Positions 44,760-53,145 of a DNA stretch of 64,000 nucleotides are shown here, in pieces. The position numbers were made by a program, and so were the translations under genes. This stretch comes from Martinezella lusitana (GTDB lineage: Bacteria > Pseudomonadota > Alphaproteobacteria > Rhizobiales > Rhizobiaceae). The first letter of the stretch is position 1. Each line of letters starts with the position of its first letter. The DNA lies in assembly GCF_014207095.1 (NCBI RefSeq), contig NZ_JACHBG010000013.1, positions 1-64,000 on the forward strand, written 5' to 3'. Below the pieces are notes generated by a model. It was not told where the DNA came from, ran no database searches, and saw nothing but the letters and a program-made list of their open reading frames with translations.

Positions 44760-45626
44760 ATGCCGAACGACCTGATCCGCGAGGAGGAGCCGGATATCCG
44801 TATGACCGAAAATGATGCTGCGAAAGCCTATCTTGACCTTTGGAGCCTCTCTCTTGATGGCGAGCCGATCGTGACGCATTCGAGCAGGCTTTTCCCGGTG
44901 CGGCGAAATGGCAAGACGGCCATGCTCAAGTTTGCGGTCGCGCCCGAGGAGAAATTGGGTGCGGCGCTCATGGTCTGGTGGAACGGTGTCGGCGCCGCGC
45001 ATGTTCTCGAACATCAGGGCGATGCGATCCTGCTCGAGCGCGCAACCGGCGAACGGTCTCTGATCGACATGGCCAGAAATGGCGGAGATGACGAGGCAAG
45101 CCGTATCATCTGCCGGGCCGTCGCAGGCCTTCACGCCCCGCGCGGGTCGCTTTTGCCGTCGCTGATCCCGCTGGCACATCGTTTTCGTTCGCTCGAAGAA
45201 GCGGCCAACCGCGAGGGCGGTGCCTTCGCGCGATCCGCAGCCATCGCCCGTGCGCTGCTGGCAGAGCCTCGCGATATCGTTACGCTGCACGGCGATGTTC
45301 ATCACGGCAATTTTCTGGACTTCGCAGAGCGCGGCTGGCTCGCGATCGATCCGAAGGGCCTCGTTGGTGAGCGTGGCTTTGACTATGCCAACCTCTTCTG
45401 CAACCCGGACCATGCGGTCGCCACCACGCCTGGCCGTCTCGCGCGCCAGGTCGACGTCGTCACCGATGCAGCGCGGCTCGAACGTCGACGCCTGCTGCAG
45501 TGGATTGTTGCCTGGGCAGGTCTTTCGGCGGCATGGTTGATCGAGGATGGCGCGGACGAGCATATCAGGCCGACCTTGCAGGTCGCCGATATTGCTGCTG
45601 CGGAACTTGACAGCATTGCTGTTTAA
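44760..45626 (+). CDS. Aminoglycoside/hydroxyurea antibiotic resistance kinase family protein (APH(6)-like)
   Basis: A 288-residue kinase-fold protein of the streptomycin 6-phosphotransferase type. Features in order: the ATP-binding lysine candidate Lys57 (TAMLKFA), the Brenner motif HGDVHHGNFLDF (177-188) with the catalytic aspartate at 179, and the metal-binding IDPKGLVGERGFDYAN (from 196). The active site appears complete. In soil bacteria such proteins often do not confer clinical resistance, so the natural substrate is uncertain. The start is ambiguous (ATG 44760 or ATG 44802). Its stop codon overlaps the stop of the convergent rhaK gene by two bases. Confidence 0.85.
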   Translation: MPNDLIREEEPDIRMTENDAAKAYLDLWSLSLDGEPIVTHSSRLFPVRRNGKTAMLKFAVAPEEKLGAALMVWWNGVGAAHVLEHQGDAILLERATGERSLIDMARNGGDDEASRIICRAVAGLHAPRGSLLPSLIPLAHRFRSLEEAANREGGAFARSAAIARALLAEPRDIVTLHGDVHHGNFLDFAERGWLAIDPKGLVGERGFDYANLFCNPDHAVATTPGRLARQVDVVTDAARLERRRLLQWIVAWAGLSAAWLIEDGADEHIRPTLQVADIAAAELDSIAV

Positions 45627-47005
45627 TTGCTCAGAGCATCGTGCCAGGCTTGCCGGTAACGCTCCAAGCCGCGAAGTTCGGCGCGGATCGGCGCATTCTC
45701 CGCCGATGCAGAGGGGCGGATACCCGTCAAAAGGGCAGCTCCCTGGCTGGTTCCTGTCGAACCCGGCAAGGCAATGACCTCCCTTGTCGTGACCGCGGAG
45801 AGGGCGGTGAGATAGGCGCGATTGAAGGCAAAGGGACCTTCGACGAAGATTGGCCCTTTTGCGCCAATCAAAGCGAGGCAGGCTTCTGTCATCAGCGCAA
45901 GGTAGAGACTGACGGCGGCAAGCTGCTCTGCCTGATCCGTCGCGTCGCCGATCCAGCATCTGGTCCTGCCCGGAAAGGGGCCGGATCCTTCGACCACATT
46001 GGGCAGCAGCATGAGGCCTTTTTCGATCACCCTTTCAAGCGCAACCTCGATGGTATCGGCTGGCGCCGTGCCGATCTCTGCCGCCAGGATCTCGAACTCG
46101 CGGCCGCCCATGAAACGAGCCGACGGCACAGCGCGGCCATAGGCATCGACATTGGCAAGTATGTCGCGTTTGGGATCGAGATGTTCGAGATCGCCGCCGA
46201 CCGCGAAACTGATCACCCATGTTCCCGTCGACACGACGGCGAAAGGTGCTTCGTTTTCGATCAGATGCGGTAGCAGCGATGCGTTGGAATCGTGAATGCC
46301 GCAATAGACTGGAACCGGCTCCGCAAGGCCGATTTGCCCGGCAAGTTGAGGCAGGATTGGCCCGAGAGCGTCGAATGCTGAGCGTACCGGCGCCATCAGT
46401 GCACGAATGCCTAGCCTGGCGACGAGGGATGAATAGTCTCCGCTCGTCGGATTCCAGAGGTCGGTATGGCATCCGAGCGAGGTCATCTCGTTGGCGGCAG
46501 TGCCGGTCAGGCGAAAGGCCCAGTATTGCGGATAGGTCAGGATGGTTGCTACGCGCGCGAATTCCTCGGGAAATGCGTTTTTCTGGAAGTGGATCTGCGC
46601 TCCGACATTCAGGCCGCCGGAGAGGCTTGGCGAGAAGGTTTCCGTAAAAGCCGGTCGAAACTCGCCATAGGCCTGCCGAATGGGATGCGGGTAGGTGTAT
46701 TCATAGTCAAGAACCGGCAGTGCGAGATTGCCATCGGCGTCGAGGAGCGCCATCGACGCGCCATGCGTCGTGATGGAGATCGCATCGAAGCCGGGAACAG
46801 TTGCAAAACCCTTCAGGGCTTCGATGATAAAGGACCATAGCCGTTCGATATCATAGTGCGGATAGAGGCCGGTCTTCACGACGCTGTTGCTGGTTTTGAC
46901 ACCAGCGATTTCGCTGCCCGTTTCGGCCTCCAGCACGACAACCTTGGCATTGGTCTTGCCGATGTCGATCACGGCGATACGCCGGTAGGCTTTCGTGTCG
47001 GTCAT
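45623..47005 (-). CDS. rhaK: Rhamnose (rhamnulo)kinase RhaK, FGGY family
   Basis: A 460-residue sugar kinase of the FGGY family. The N-terminal phosphate loop is [17 protein letters not shown] and the adenosine-binding segment lies in [10 protein letters not shown] and [18 protein letters not shown]. It phosphorylates the sugar that the RhaSTPQ importer brings in. In Rhizobium leguminosarum RhaK is also needed for activity of the importer itself (known for that organism). Its ATG overlaps the end of rhaU by four bases. It is the last gene of the rhaRSTPQUK operon and ends on the convergent APH-like gene. Confidence 0.93.
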   Translation of the reverse strand: MTDTKAYRRIAVIDIGKTNAKVVVLEAETGSEIAGVKTSNSVVKTGLYPHYDIERLWSFIIEALKGFATVPGFDAISITTHGASMALLDADGNLALPVLDYEYTYPHPIRQAYGEFRPAFTETFSPSLSGGLNVGAQIHFQKNAFPEEFARVATILTYPQYWAFRLTGTAANEMTSLGCHTDLWNPTSGDYSSLVARLGIRALMAPVRSAFDALGPILPQLAGQIGLAEPVPVYCGIHDSNASLLPHLIENEAPFAVVSTGTWVISFAVGGDLEHLDPKRDILANVDAYGRAVPSARFMGGREFEILAAEIGTAPADTIEVALERVIEKGLMLLPNVVEGSGPFPGRTRCWIGDATDQAEQLAAVSLYLALMTEACLALIGAKGPIFVEGPFAFNRAYLTALSAVTTREVIALPGSTGTSQGAALLTGIRPSASAENAPIRAELRGLERYRQAWHDALSN

Positions 47006-47328
47006 GGCAGATGGAAGACCGTGACGAGATCGCTCTGGACGGGCGAATTATCGGGATTGGTCGCCATGATGTCGGCCATGTGTGCCCACCATTTCTTCAT
47101 GACAGGATGCTCCGGCAGGCTCGCCATGGTGTGATCCTTTGGCCGTGTCAGCACGCCGAAAAGCGTGTTCGTCTCGCGGTCGAGATGGATGGAATAGTCG
47201 CTCGCTCCCGCCTGATGCAGCAATTCGATCAGCTCGGGCCAGATTTCGTCGTGGCGTCTTCTATACTCCGCTTCCATGCCCGGATTGAGCGTCATCTTGA
47301 AGGCGTGGCGTTCGAGAGCTGATGTCAT
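47002..47328 (-). CDS. rhaU: L-rhamnose mutarotase RhaU
   Basis: A 108-residue enzyme that interconverts alpha and beta anomers of L-rhamnose. The family motifs [31 protein letters not shown] and [18 protein letters not shown] align well with E. coli RhaM, and the C-terminal VFHLP is typical. The length matches the family (104-110 residues). Both ends overlap neighbours by four bases (rhaQ upstream and rhaK downstream), so translation is coupled. It is cytoplasmic. Confidence 0.95.
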   Translation of the reverse strand: MTSALERHAFKMTLNPGMEAEYRRRHDEIWPELIELLHQAGASDYSIHLDRETNTLFGVLTRPKDHTMASLPEHPVMKKWWAHMADIMATNPDNSPVQSDLVTVFHLP

Positions 47329-48341
47329 TTGGAGCTCATGGTCCTGATGCGCCGGGCAACGATCGGCAGCGCGATGGTGATGATGAGGAGAAGGCCGATG
47401 AAGATCGACATGACGATGCCCGGCACGTTGAGCAGGCCGAGGCCGAAGGTGACAAGGCCCATTACGAAGGCGGCGATGACGACCCCACCGATCGTACCTG
47501 AGCCGCCGAGGATCGACACGCCACCAAGCACAACCATCGTCACCACCTCCAGCTCCCAGCCAAGCGCGATCGAGGGGCGAGTCGATCCAAGGCGCGAGGT
47601 GAGGCAGATGGCGGCGATGCCACTCATGATGCCCGTCAGAAGAAACAGGATGAACTTCACCCGCTCGACCGGAATTCCGGAGAAGCGCGCGGCGAAATCA
47701 TTGTTGCCGATCGTATAAACCTGCCGGCCGAAATTCGTCGCATGCAGCAGGATTGCAAAAGCGATCGCAAGTACAATGAACAGCACGAATTCGAAGGAGA
47801 AGACCCAGACAACATAGCCTTGGCCGAAATAGGCGAAGCTATCGGGGTAGTTGCCATAGGCCTGATCGCCGAGCACGATATAGGAAATGCCGCGAAACAG
47901 GCTCATCGTGCCGATGGTGACGACGATCGACGGCAGCTTCATCACGGAAACCAGGAAGCCGTTGAAGATGCCGCAGACGAGGCCAACGCCGAGACCGATC
48001 GCGACAAGGCCTGATGTGCCGACGCCCAATTGAGCCGCTGCCCCCATCGCCGTCGAGGCAAGCGCAATGATGGCTGCGACCGAGAGGTCGATTTCACCTG
48101 ATATGACGAGCAGTGCCATGGCAAAGGCGATCATCGCCTTTTCGGTGAAGTTGAAGGTGGCGTCCGAAAGGTTGAAGGGATCGAGGAAATAGGGCGAGGC
48201 CAGCGAATTGAAGATGAAGATCGCGACCGCAACCCCGAAGAGCAGCGTTTCCCAGCTCGACAAGATGCGTTTGAAAGGAGTGCCGAGGCGATCCGGAATG
48301 GCGCGCTTTTCCGCCGTTGCTGCTTGCAAACCGTTGCTCAT
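47325..48341 (-). CDS. rhaQ: Rhamnose ABC transporter permease RhaQ
   Basis: A 338-residue inner-membrane permease of the ribose/xylose type, with about ten hydrophobic segments. The family loop is visible as [35 protein letters not shown]. It pairs with RhaP to form the heterodimeric channel for L-rhamnose. The start overlaps the rhaP stop by four bases, and the stop overlaps the rhaU start by four. Order and sizes match the R. leguminosarum rha operon. Confidence 0.93.
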   Translation of the reverse strand: MSNGLQAATAEKRAIPDRLGTPFKRILSSWETLLFGVAVAIFIFNSLASPYFLDPFNLSDATFNFTEKAMIAFAMALLVISGEIDLSVAAIIALASTAMGAAAQLGVGTSGLVAIGLGVGLVCGIFNGFLVSVMKLPSIVVTIGTMSLFRGISYIVLGDQAYGNYPDSFAYFGQGYVVWVFSFEFVLFIVLAIAFAILLHATNFGRQVYTIGNNDFAARFSGIPVERVKFILFLLTGIMSGIAAICLTSRLGSTRPSIALGWELEVVTMVVLGGVSILGGSGTIGGVVIAAFVMGLVTFGLGLLNVPGIVMSIFIGLLLIITIALPIVARRIRTMSSK

Positions 48342-49342
48342 GCGATTGCTCCCTCACTGGCGGTGTCTTTTGCGGCCTGATCCCGGAGGATGATGCGGCC
48401 GCGGTTGCGTTCGCGGCGGGCGTTGAAGACGACGGCAAGGATGATGACGGTGCCCGATATTGCCATCTGCGTGAACGGCGAGATACCGATGACCGGGAGC
48501 GCATTCTTGATGACGCCGAGGAAGAGCGCGCCCAACACTGCGCCGGCGACTGAACCGACGCCGCCTGCGATCGAAATGCCGCCGATGACGCAGGCCGCCA
48601 CGCTATCGAGCTCGAAACCGTTGGCGATATCGACATAGGCGACGGCATAGCGCGACACCCACAGATAGCCGCTCAACCCGGCGAGTGCGCCGGAGAGAAC
48701 GAAGGCGAGGAAGCGGGTCCAGCCAACATCGATGCCGGCATAGATCGCCGCGACCGGATTGCCGCCGCTCGCATAGGCCGAGCGGCCGAACTGGGTATGG
48801 CGCAGCACCAGATACATCATCAGCATGATCGCGATGCCGATCCAGGCAAGCACCGGCAGCCCAAGAAGCGGCGTGCGCGGTACGTTGAGGAAGATCGGTG
48901 TGAACTGATGCGCATTGACCCATGCGCCGCCCGACAACACGAAGGCCATGCCGCGATAGATTGTCAGGGTACCGAGTGTGACGACAATCGGCGGGATTTC
49001 CAGTGCCCAGACGAGATAGCCATTGATGGCGCCAAGAACGGCGCCCATCAGGATTGCCATCACGATCAATGCGGCCAGCGGGACATCGGGATAGGCTGCA
49101 TTCAGCATCGCAACCGCCATCCCCGTCAGCGCCAGGTTGGCGGCGACGGACAGGTCGATCGATTTCGTGAGGATCACCGTCATTTGGGCGAGGGCCAGGA
49201 TGATGAGGATCGACGTGTCGTTGAAGATATTGGCGAGATTGGCGGGTTCGGCAAAGCCGGCCGCGCGCGTGGCGAAGCCGGCGATCATCACGGCGATGAT
49301 GATGGCGAGCAATGTTTCGCGCTTTTTGAGGATGCGTGGCAT
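48338..49342 (-). CDS. rhaP: Rhamnose ABC transporter permease RhaP
   Basis: A 334-residue membrane permease, paralogue of RhaQ and its partner in the channel. Hydrophobic segments run through most of its length, and the conserved segment NGFELDSVAACVIGGISIAGGVGSVAGAVLG is the ribose-type permease loop. It follows rhaT after 112 bp without another gene between, and overlaps rhaQ by four bases. ATG 49342 is preceded by GGGAGGA. Confidence 0.93.
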   Translation of the reverse strand: MPRILKKRETLLAIIIAVMIAGFATRAAGFAEPANLANIFNDTSILIILALAQMTVILTKSIDLSVAANLALTGMAVAMLNAAYPDVPLAALIVMAILMGAVLGAINGYLVWALEIPPIVVTLGTLTIYRGMAFVLSGGAWVNAHQFTPIFLNVPRTPLLGLPVLAWIGIAIMLMMYLVLRHTQFGRSAYASGGNPVAAIYAGIDVGWTRFLAFVLSGALAGLSGYLWVSRYAVAYVDIANGFELDSVAACVIGGISIAGGVGSVAGAVLGALFLGVIKNALPVIGISPFTQMAISGTVIILAVVFNARRERNRGRIILRDQAAKDTASEGAIA

Positions 49343-49454
49343 CCTGTCCTCCCTTGAGCATTATGCAGCCGGATGGCTTCACCTGGCGTCGCATAAATGC
49401 GGCAAAAACAAACAGTACGAGCGTTCTGGCAGATCGAAGAAATGCCAGAACGTT

Positions 49455-50990
49455 CTATGCGTTGCCCGTCGCGGCACGCACCAGAGTTTCCGGCGTCAGC
49501 CCCTCGCGCTCGAACAGGCCAGCGGACAGGCCTTCCTTCATGACCAGCACACGATCCGACATGCCGAGGATCTCTGGCAGTTCGGAGGAGATCATGATGA
49601 TGCTGAGCCCTTCGGCCGCAAGCTCGCTGATGAAGCCGTGGACGGCTGCCTTCGAGCCGATATCGATGCCCTTTGTGGGCTCGTCGAGAATGATGATCTT
49701 CGGCTGTGTCGCCAGCCATTTGCCGATGACCACCTTCTGCTGGTTGCCGCCTGAGAGCGTGCCGACGGGCACGGACAGGGCGGCTGCACGAAGATCGAGC
49801 CGTTCAGCATATTTCCGGGCGAGGGCGAACTCATTGGCAGCCTTCAGGAAGCCCTTGCGCGAGGTGCGCCCGAGCGACGGCAGCGACATGTTCTGATAGA
49901 TCGGCATCGGCAGCGCCAAGCCGTGGCGGCCACGCTCTTCCGGCACGTAGACGATGCCCGCGCCGATGGCGTCCTGCGGCGACCGCACCTGGATTTCCTG
50001 ACCGTCGAGCGTCAGGCGACCTGAGAGCGGCTTGGTGATGCCGAAGAGCGATTGGCAAAGCTCCGAGCGTCCAGCGCCGATCAGGCCGTAGACGCCAAGG
50101 ATCTCGCCGCGTCGCAGCTTAAAGGAAATGTCGCGGAACTCCGTGCGGTGACAGTATTTCTCCACCTCGAGAACCGTGTCGCCGATGGTGACAGGCATCT
50201 TCGGGAAAGCGTCCTTGACGTCGCGACCGACCATCATGCGAACGATCTCGTCCTGTGGCGTTGCTTTCAGATCGCCGTGACCAACGGCACGACCGTCGCG
50301 GAAAACGACAAAATTATCGGCGATTTCATAGAGTTCATCGAACTTGTGGCTGATGAACAGAATGGCTTTGCCCTTCGCCTTCAGGCCTTCCACAATACGG
50401 AAGAGATCGTCGATCTCCTTGCGCGAAAGTGCGGCGGTGGGCTCGTCCATGATGACGATGCGGGCCTCGATCGACAGGGCGCGCGCGATCGCTACAAGAT
50501 GGCGTTGCGCAATGGAGAGGTCCTTCAATCGAATTGTCGGATCGATGGCGCTTTCAAGGGATTGAAGAAGCTCCTTCGACCGGCTGTTCATCGTTTTCCA
50601 GTCGATGGTGCGCCAGGACGTGCGCGGTGCATGACCGAGGAAGATGTTTTCGGCAACGGTCAGCTCGTCGAAGAGCACCGTCTCCTGATGAATGGCGGTG
50701 ACGCCCGCATCGATGGCGGCCTGGGCATTGGCGAAAGTTGTCGGCCTGCCATCGACGAGAATTTCTCCCTCGTTCGGACGATAGATGCCGGTCAGGATTT
50801 TGACGAGGGTCGATTTGCCCGCGCCGTTCTCGCCGATCAGAGCGGTGACCTTGCCGGGGTAAAGCGAAATGCTGACGCCATCCAGCGCTTTTACGCCGGG
50901 GAAGATCTGGGAAATGCCGCGCATTTCCAGGATCGCCTGACTGTTCGCGGCAGGTGCGTCCGCTAGGGGTCGTTGAAGGACTGTGGTCAT
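49455..50990 (-). CDS. rhaT: Rhamnose ABC transporter ATP-binding protein RhaT
   Basis: A 511-residue tandem ATPase of the ribose/monosaccharide importer type. The first nucleotide-binding domain has Walker A GENGAGKST and Walker B VIMDEPTAALS; the second has the degenerate Walker A GLIGAGRSE and the signature LSGGNQQK. A single polypeptide therefore supplies both domains for RhaPQ. I start at ATG 50990; TTG 50996 is two codons earlier. It lies between rhaS (73 bp upstream) and rhaP. The name should not be confused with the unrelated E. coli rhamnose-proton symporter RhaT. Confidence 0.93.
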   Translation of the reverse strand: MTTVLQRPLADAPAANSQAILEMRGISQIFPGVKALDGVSISLYPGKVTALIGENGAGKSTLVKILTGIYRPNEGEILVDGRPTTFANAQAAIDAGVTAIHQETVLFDELTVAENIFLGHAPRTSWRTIDWKTMNSRSKELLQSLESAIDPTIRLKDLSIAQRHLVAIARALSIEARIVIMDEPTAALSRKEIDDLFRIVEGLKAKGKAILFISHKFDELYEIADNFVVFRDGRAVGHGDLKATPQDEIVRMMVGRDVKDAFPKMPVTIGDTVLEVEKYCHRTEFRDISFKLRRGEILGVYGLIGAGRSELCQSLFGITKPLSGRLTLDGQEIQVRSPQDAIGAGIVYVPEERGRHGLALPMPIYQNMSLPSLGRTSRKGFLKAANEFALARKYAERLDLRAAALSVPVGTLSGGNQQKVVIGKWLATQPKIIILDEPTKGIDIGSKAAVHGFISELAAEGLSIIMISSELPEILGMSDRVLVMKEGLSAGLFEREGLTPETLVRAATGNA

Positions 50991-51063
50991 CAGCAATGTA
51001 CCGGATCAATGAAGCCAGGTCCGGCGGCTGACGCCGCCGGAGAGGTGCGGATGCTTGTTTCGA

Positions 51064-52059
51064 TCAGAAAACCTTGGAGAACTGATCGATGTTCGAAGCG
51101 TTGTAGACGAACGGATCGGCCATGGCGGCTTCGCCGTTTTCGCCAACCTTGATCTTGCCCATACGGCCGGCATTGATCTCGCTGCCCGGCTTGCCGTCGG
51201 TCTCGCCCTTGACGAGGCGATAGGCGATCTGCGTTGCGGAATAGCCGAGATCGATCGGGTTCCAGATCGCGAATTCCTTCGTTGCGCCGGACTTGATCGC
51301 GCCGGCCATCTCGGACGGCAGGCCAAGACCGGTCACGTAGACCTTGCCGATCTTGCCGGCATCCTTGACGGCCTGCGACGCGGCGAGCACGCCGACGGTG
51401 GTCGGAGCAACGATGACCTTGACTTCCGGATGCGAGGTCAGGAGGCCCTGGGCTTCACGATAGCTCTTGTCCGAGAGATCGTCACCATAAACGGTCGTGA
51501 CGAGGTTGAGACCCGGGAAATCCTTGAGCTGCTTCTTCATCTCGCCGATCCAGATGTTCTGGTTCGTCGACGTTGTTGTCGCAGACAGGATGGCGAAGTC
51601 GCCCTTGCCGCCGTCAAGATGATCCTTGGCGAGCGTCAGGCACATCTTGCCGATCAACTCATTGGATGAGGGGTTCAGCTGCAGGATACGGCCGGCCTTG
51701 GCAACGCCGGAATCCCAGGAAATGACCTTGATGCCGCGCTGAGTGGCCTTCTTCAGTGCCGGGACGACTGCATCGGGATCGTTTGCGGAAATCGCGATGG
51801 CGTCGACGCCCTGCGCGATCAGCGAATTGATCACTTCGATCTGGCCTTCGGCCGTGGTCGAGGTCGGGCCGGTGTAGATCACCTGCACGCCGCCGAGATC
51901 CTTGGCAGCTTCCTGGGCGCCCTTGTTGGCGGCTTCGAAGAAGCCGTTGCCCAGCGATTTCACCACGAGACCGATCTTGATGTCCTTTGCACTGGCCGCG
52001 CCGGCGAAAAGCGTTGCGGCGAGCGCGACGCCGATCGCCAATTTCTTTGCAATATTCAT
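51064..52059 (-). CDS. rhaS: Rhamnose ABC transporter periplasmic binding protein RhaS
   Basis: A 331-residue periplasmic sugar-binding protein. The signal peptide is MNIAKKLAIGVALAATLFAG followed by AASA, and the mature protein starts KDIKIGLVVKSLGNGFFEAANKGAQEAAKDLGG, typical of the ribose-binding family. ATG 52059 has GGGAGGAAG six bases before it. It captures L-rhamnose for RhaPQT. It follows rhaR after 53 bp in the same operon. The name follows rhizobial usage; E. coli RhaS is an unrelated activator. Confidence 0.94.
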   Translation of the reverse strand: MNIAKKLAIGVALAATLFAGAASAKDIKIGLVVKSLGNGFFEAANKGAQEAAKDLGGVQVIYTGPTSTTAEGQIEVINSLIAQGVDAIAISANDPDAVVPALKKATQRGIKVISWDSGVAKAGRILQLNPSSNELIGKMCLTLAKDHLDGGKGDFAILSATTTSTNQNIWIGEMKKQLKDFPGLNLVTTVYGDDLSDKSYREAQGLLTSHPEVKVIVAPTTVGVLAASQAVKDAGKIGKVYVTGLGLPSEMAGAIKSGATKEFAIWNPIDLGYSATQIAYRLVKGETDGKPGSEINAGRMGKIKVGENGEAAMADPFVYNASNIDQFSKVF

Positions 52060-52112
52060 GTCACTTCCTCCCAAAGTTAATAGGCATGCTCACCCCACCT
52101 GAGCCGCGCGTT

Positions 52113-52925
52113 TCATGCGACCGATGGGGAATCTTCCTCCTCGGCCTCAGCCGAAACATTTGCGATGATGAGCGAAATGCCCGCATCTTCGATCATTCGC
52201 ACCGTGTCGGCCGAGATGCCGTCATCGGTGATGATGGTCGAGACCTGTTCGAGCGGGCACAGGATCAGGCTTGAGCGCTGACGGAATTTGCTCGAATCCA
52301 CCATGACGACGAGTTCGTCTGCCTGGCGCATGAGCTTCTGTTCGCTCTGGATGACCAGCGCATCGGCTTCCATGATGCCGAGCGGGCCGACACCCTGCGC
52401 ACCGATGAACATGCGTCGCGCATAGAAGTTCCGGATGGTGTCGTTATCGAAGGGCGAGAGGATCAGGCTCTGCTCGCGATAGATCGCGCCGCCCGGCACC
52501 GTCACCGTGTTCTTCGAATGCTTGATCAGATGTTCTGCAATAGCGAAAGAGTTGGTCATCACCTGCAGCCGGAAGGCCGAGATATAGTGCACGAGCTGGA
52601 ACGTCGTCGTGCCGCCGTTGATGATGATTGCGTCGCCGGGATTGCAAAGCTCGGCAGCCTTGCGCGCAATTGCGCGTTTCCTATCGATATTGACGGCTTC
52701 GGATACGCGGAACGGCCGCGCCGCCAGATTGCCGAGCTGTGGAGGGTGGATCGATTCCGCGCCGCCGCGTACGCGCCGGATCTTTCCCTGTACATGCAGG
52801 GCAGCGATATCACGACGTATCGTCGCTTCCGAAGCTTCGGTGAGCTCGGAAATATCCTGAATCGTCACGACAGACTTTTCCTGTACGGCGCTCAGAATAA
52901 TGCGATGGCGTTCACGTTCGTGCAT
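52113..52925 (-). CDS. rhaR: DeoR family regulator of rhamnose catabolism, RhaR
   Basis: A 270-residue DeoR-type regulator. The N-terminal helix-turn-helix is at about residues 5-58 (VVTIQDISELTEASEATIRRDIAALHVQGKIRRVRGGA). The sugar-phosphate sensor domain contains AIIINGGTTTFQLVHYI and ADELVVMVDSSKFRQRSSL, as in the family. ATG 52925 has GGAGGAA five bases before it. In R. leguminosarum RhaR represses the rha genes (known for that organism). It leads the rhaRSTPQUK operon and is divergent from rhaDI, with an inverted repeat in between. Confidence 0.94.
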   Translation of the reverse strand: MHERERHRIILSAVQEKSVVTIQDISELTEASEATIRRDIAALHVQGKIRRVRGGAESIHPPQLGNLAARPFRVSEAVNIDRKRAIARKAAELCNPGDAIIINGGTTTFQLVHYISAFRLQVMTNSFAIAEHLIKHSKNTVTVPGGAIYREQSLILSPFDNDTIRNFYARRMFIGAQGVGPLGIMEADALVIQSEQKLMRQADELVVMVDSSKFRQRSSLILCPLEQVSTIITDDGISADTVRMIEDAGISLIIANVSAEAEEEDSPSVA

Positions 52926-52977
52926 TGGTTCCTCCGTATTGGCGGTTATTTCGCAAATATGACAATGTGTCAATCAC

Positions 52978-53030
52978 AAACGATCATAATCTTTCATATT
53001 GCATCGCAACATTATCGGTTTTGATCGTTT
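52978..53030. promoter_or_regulatory. Candidate RhaR operator region
   Basis: A perfect 9-bp inverted repeat, aaacgatca (52978-52986) and tgatcgttt (53022-53030), with a 35-bp spacer, lies in the 220-bp divergent promoter region between rhaR and rhaD. A related sequence, gatcgttttcgattg, adjoins the right arm. DeoR regulators often bind spaced repeats, and this placement would allow control of both operons. Confidence 0.6.
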
Positions 53031-53145
53031 TCGATTGACAAGGTGATGAAGTGTGAGCGATACCCTGCTCACAAAGGGCGGCTCTATCACGATCCGAACC
53101 GCCCGAAGGCTTGATCTACAAGACTTGATTTCAAGGGAGGATGAC

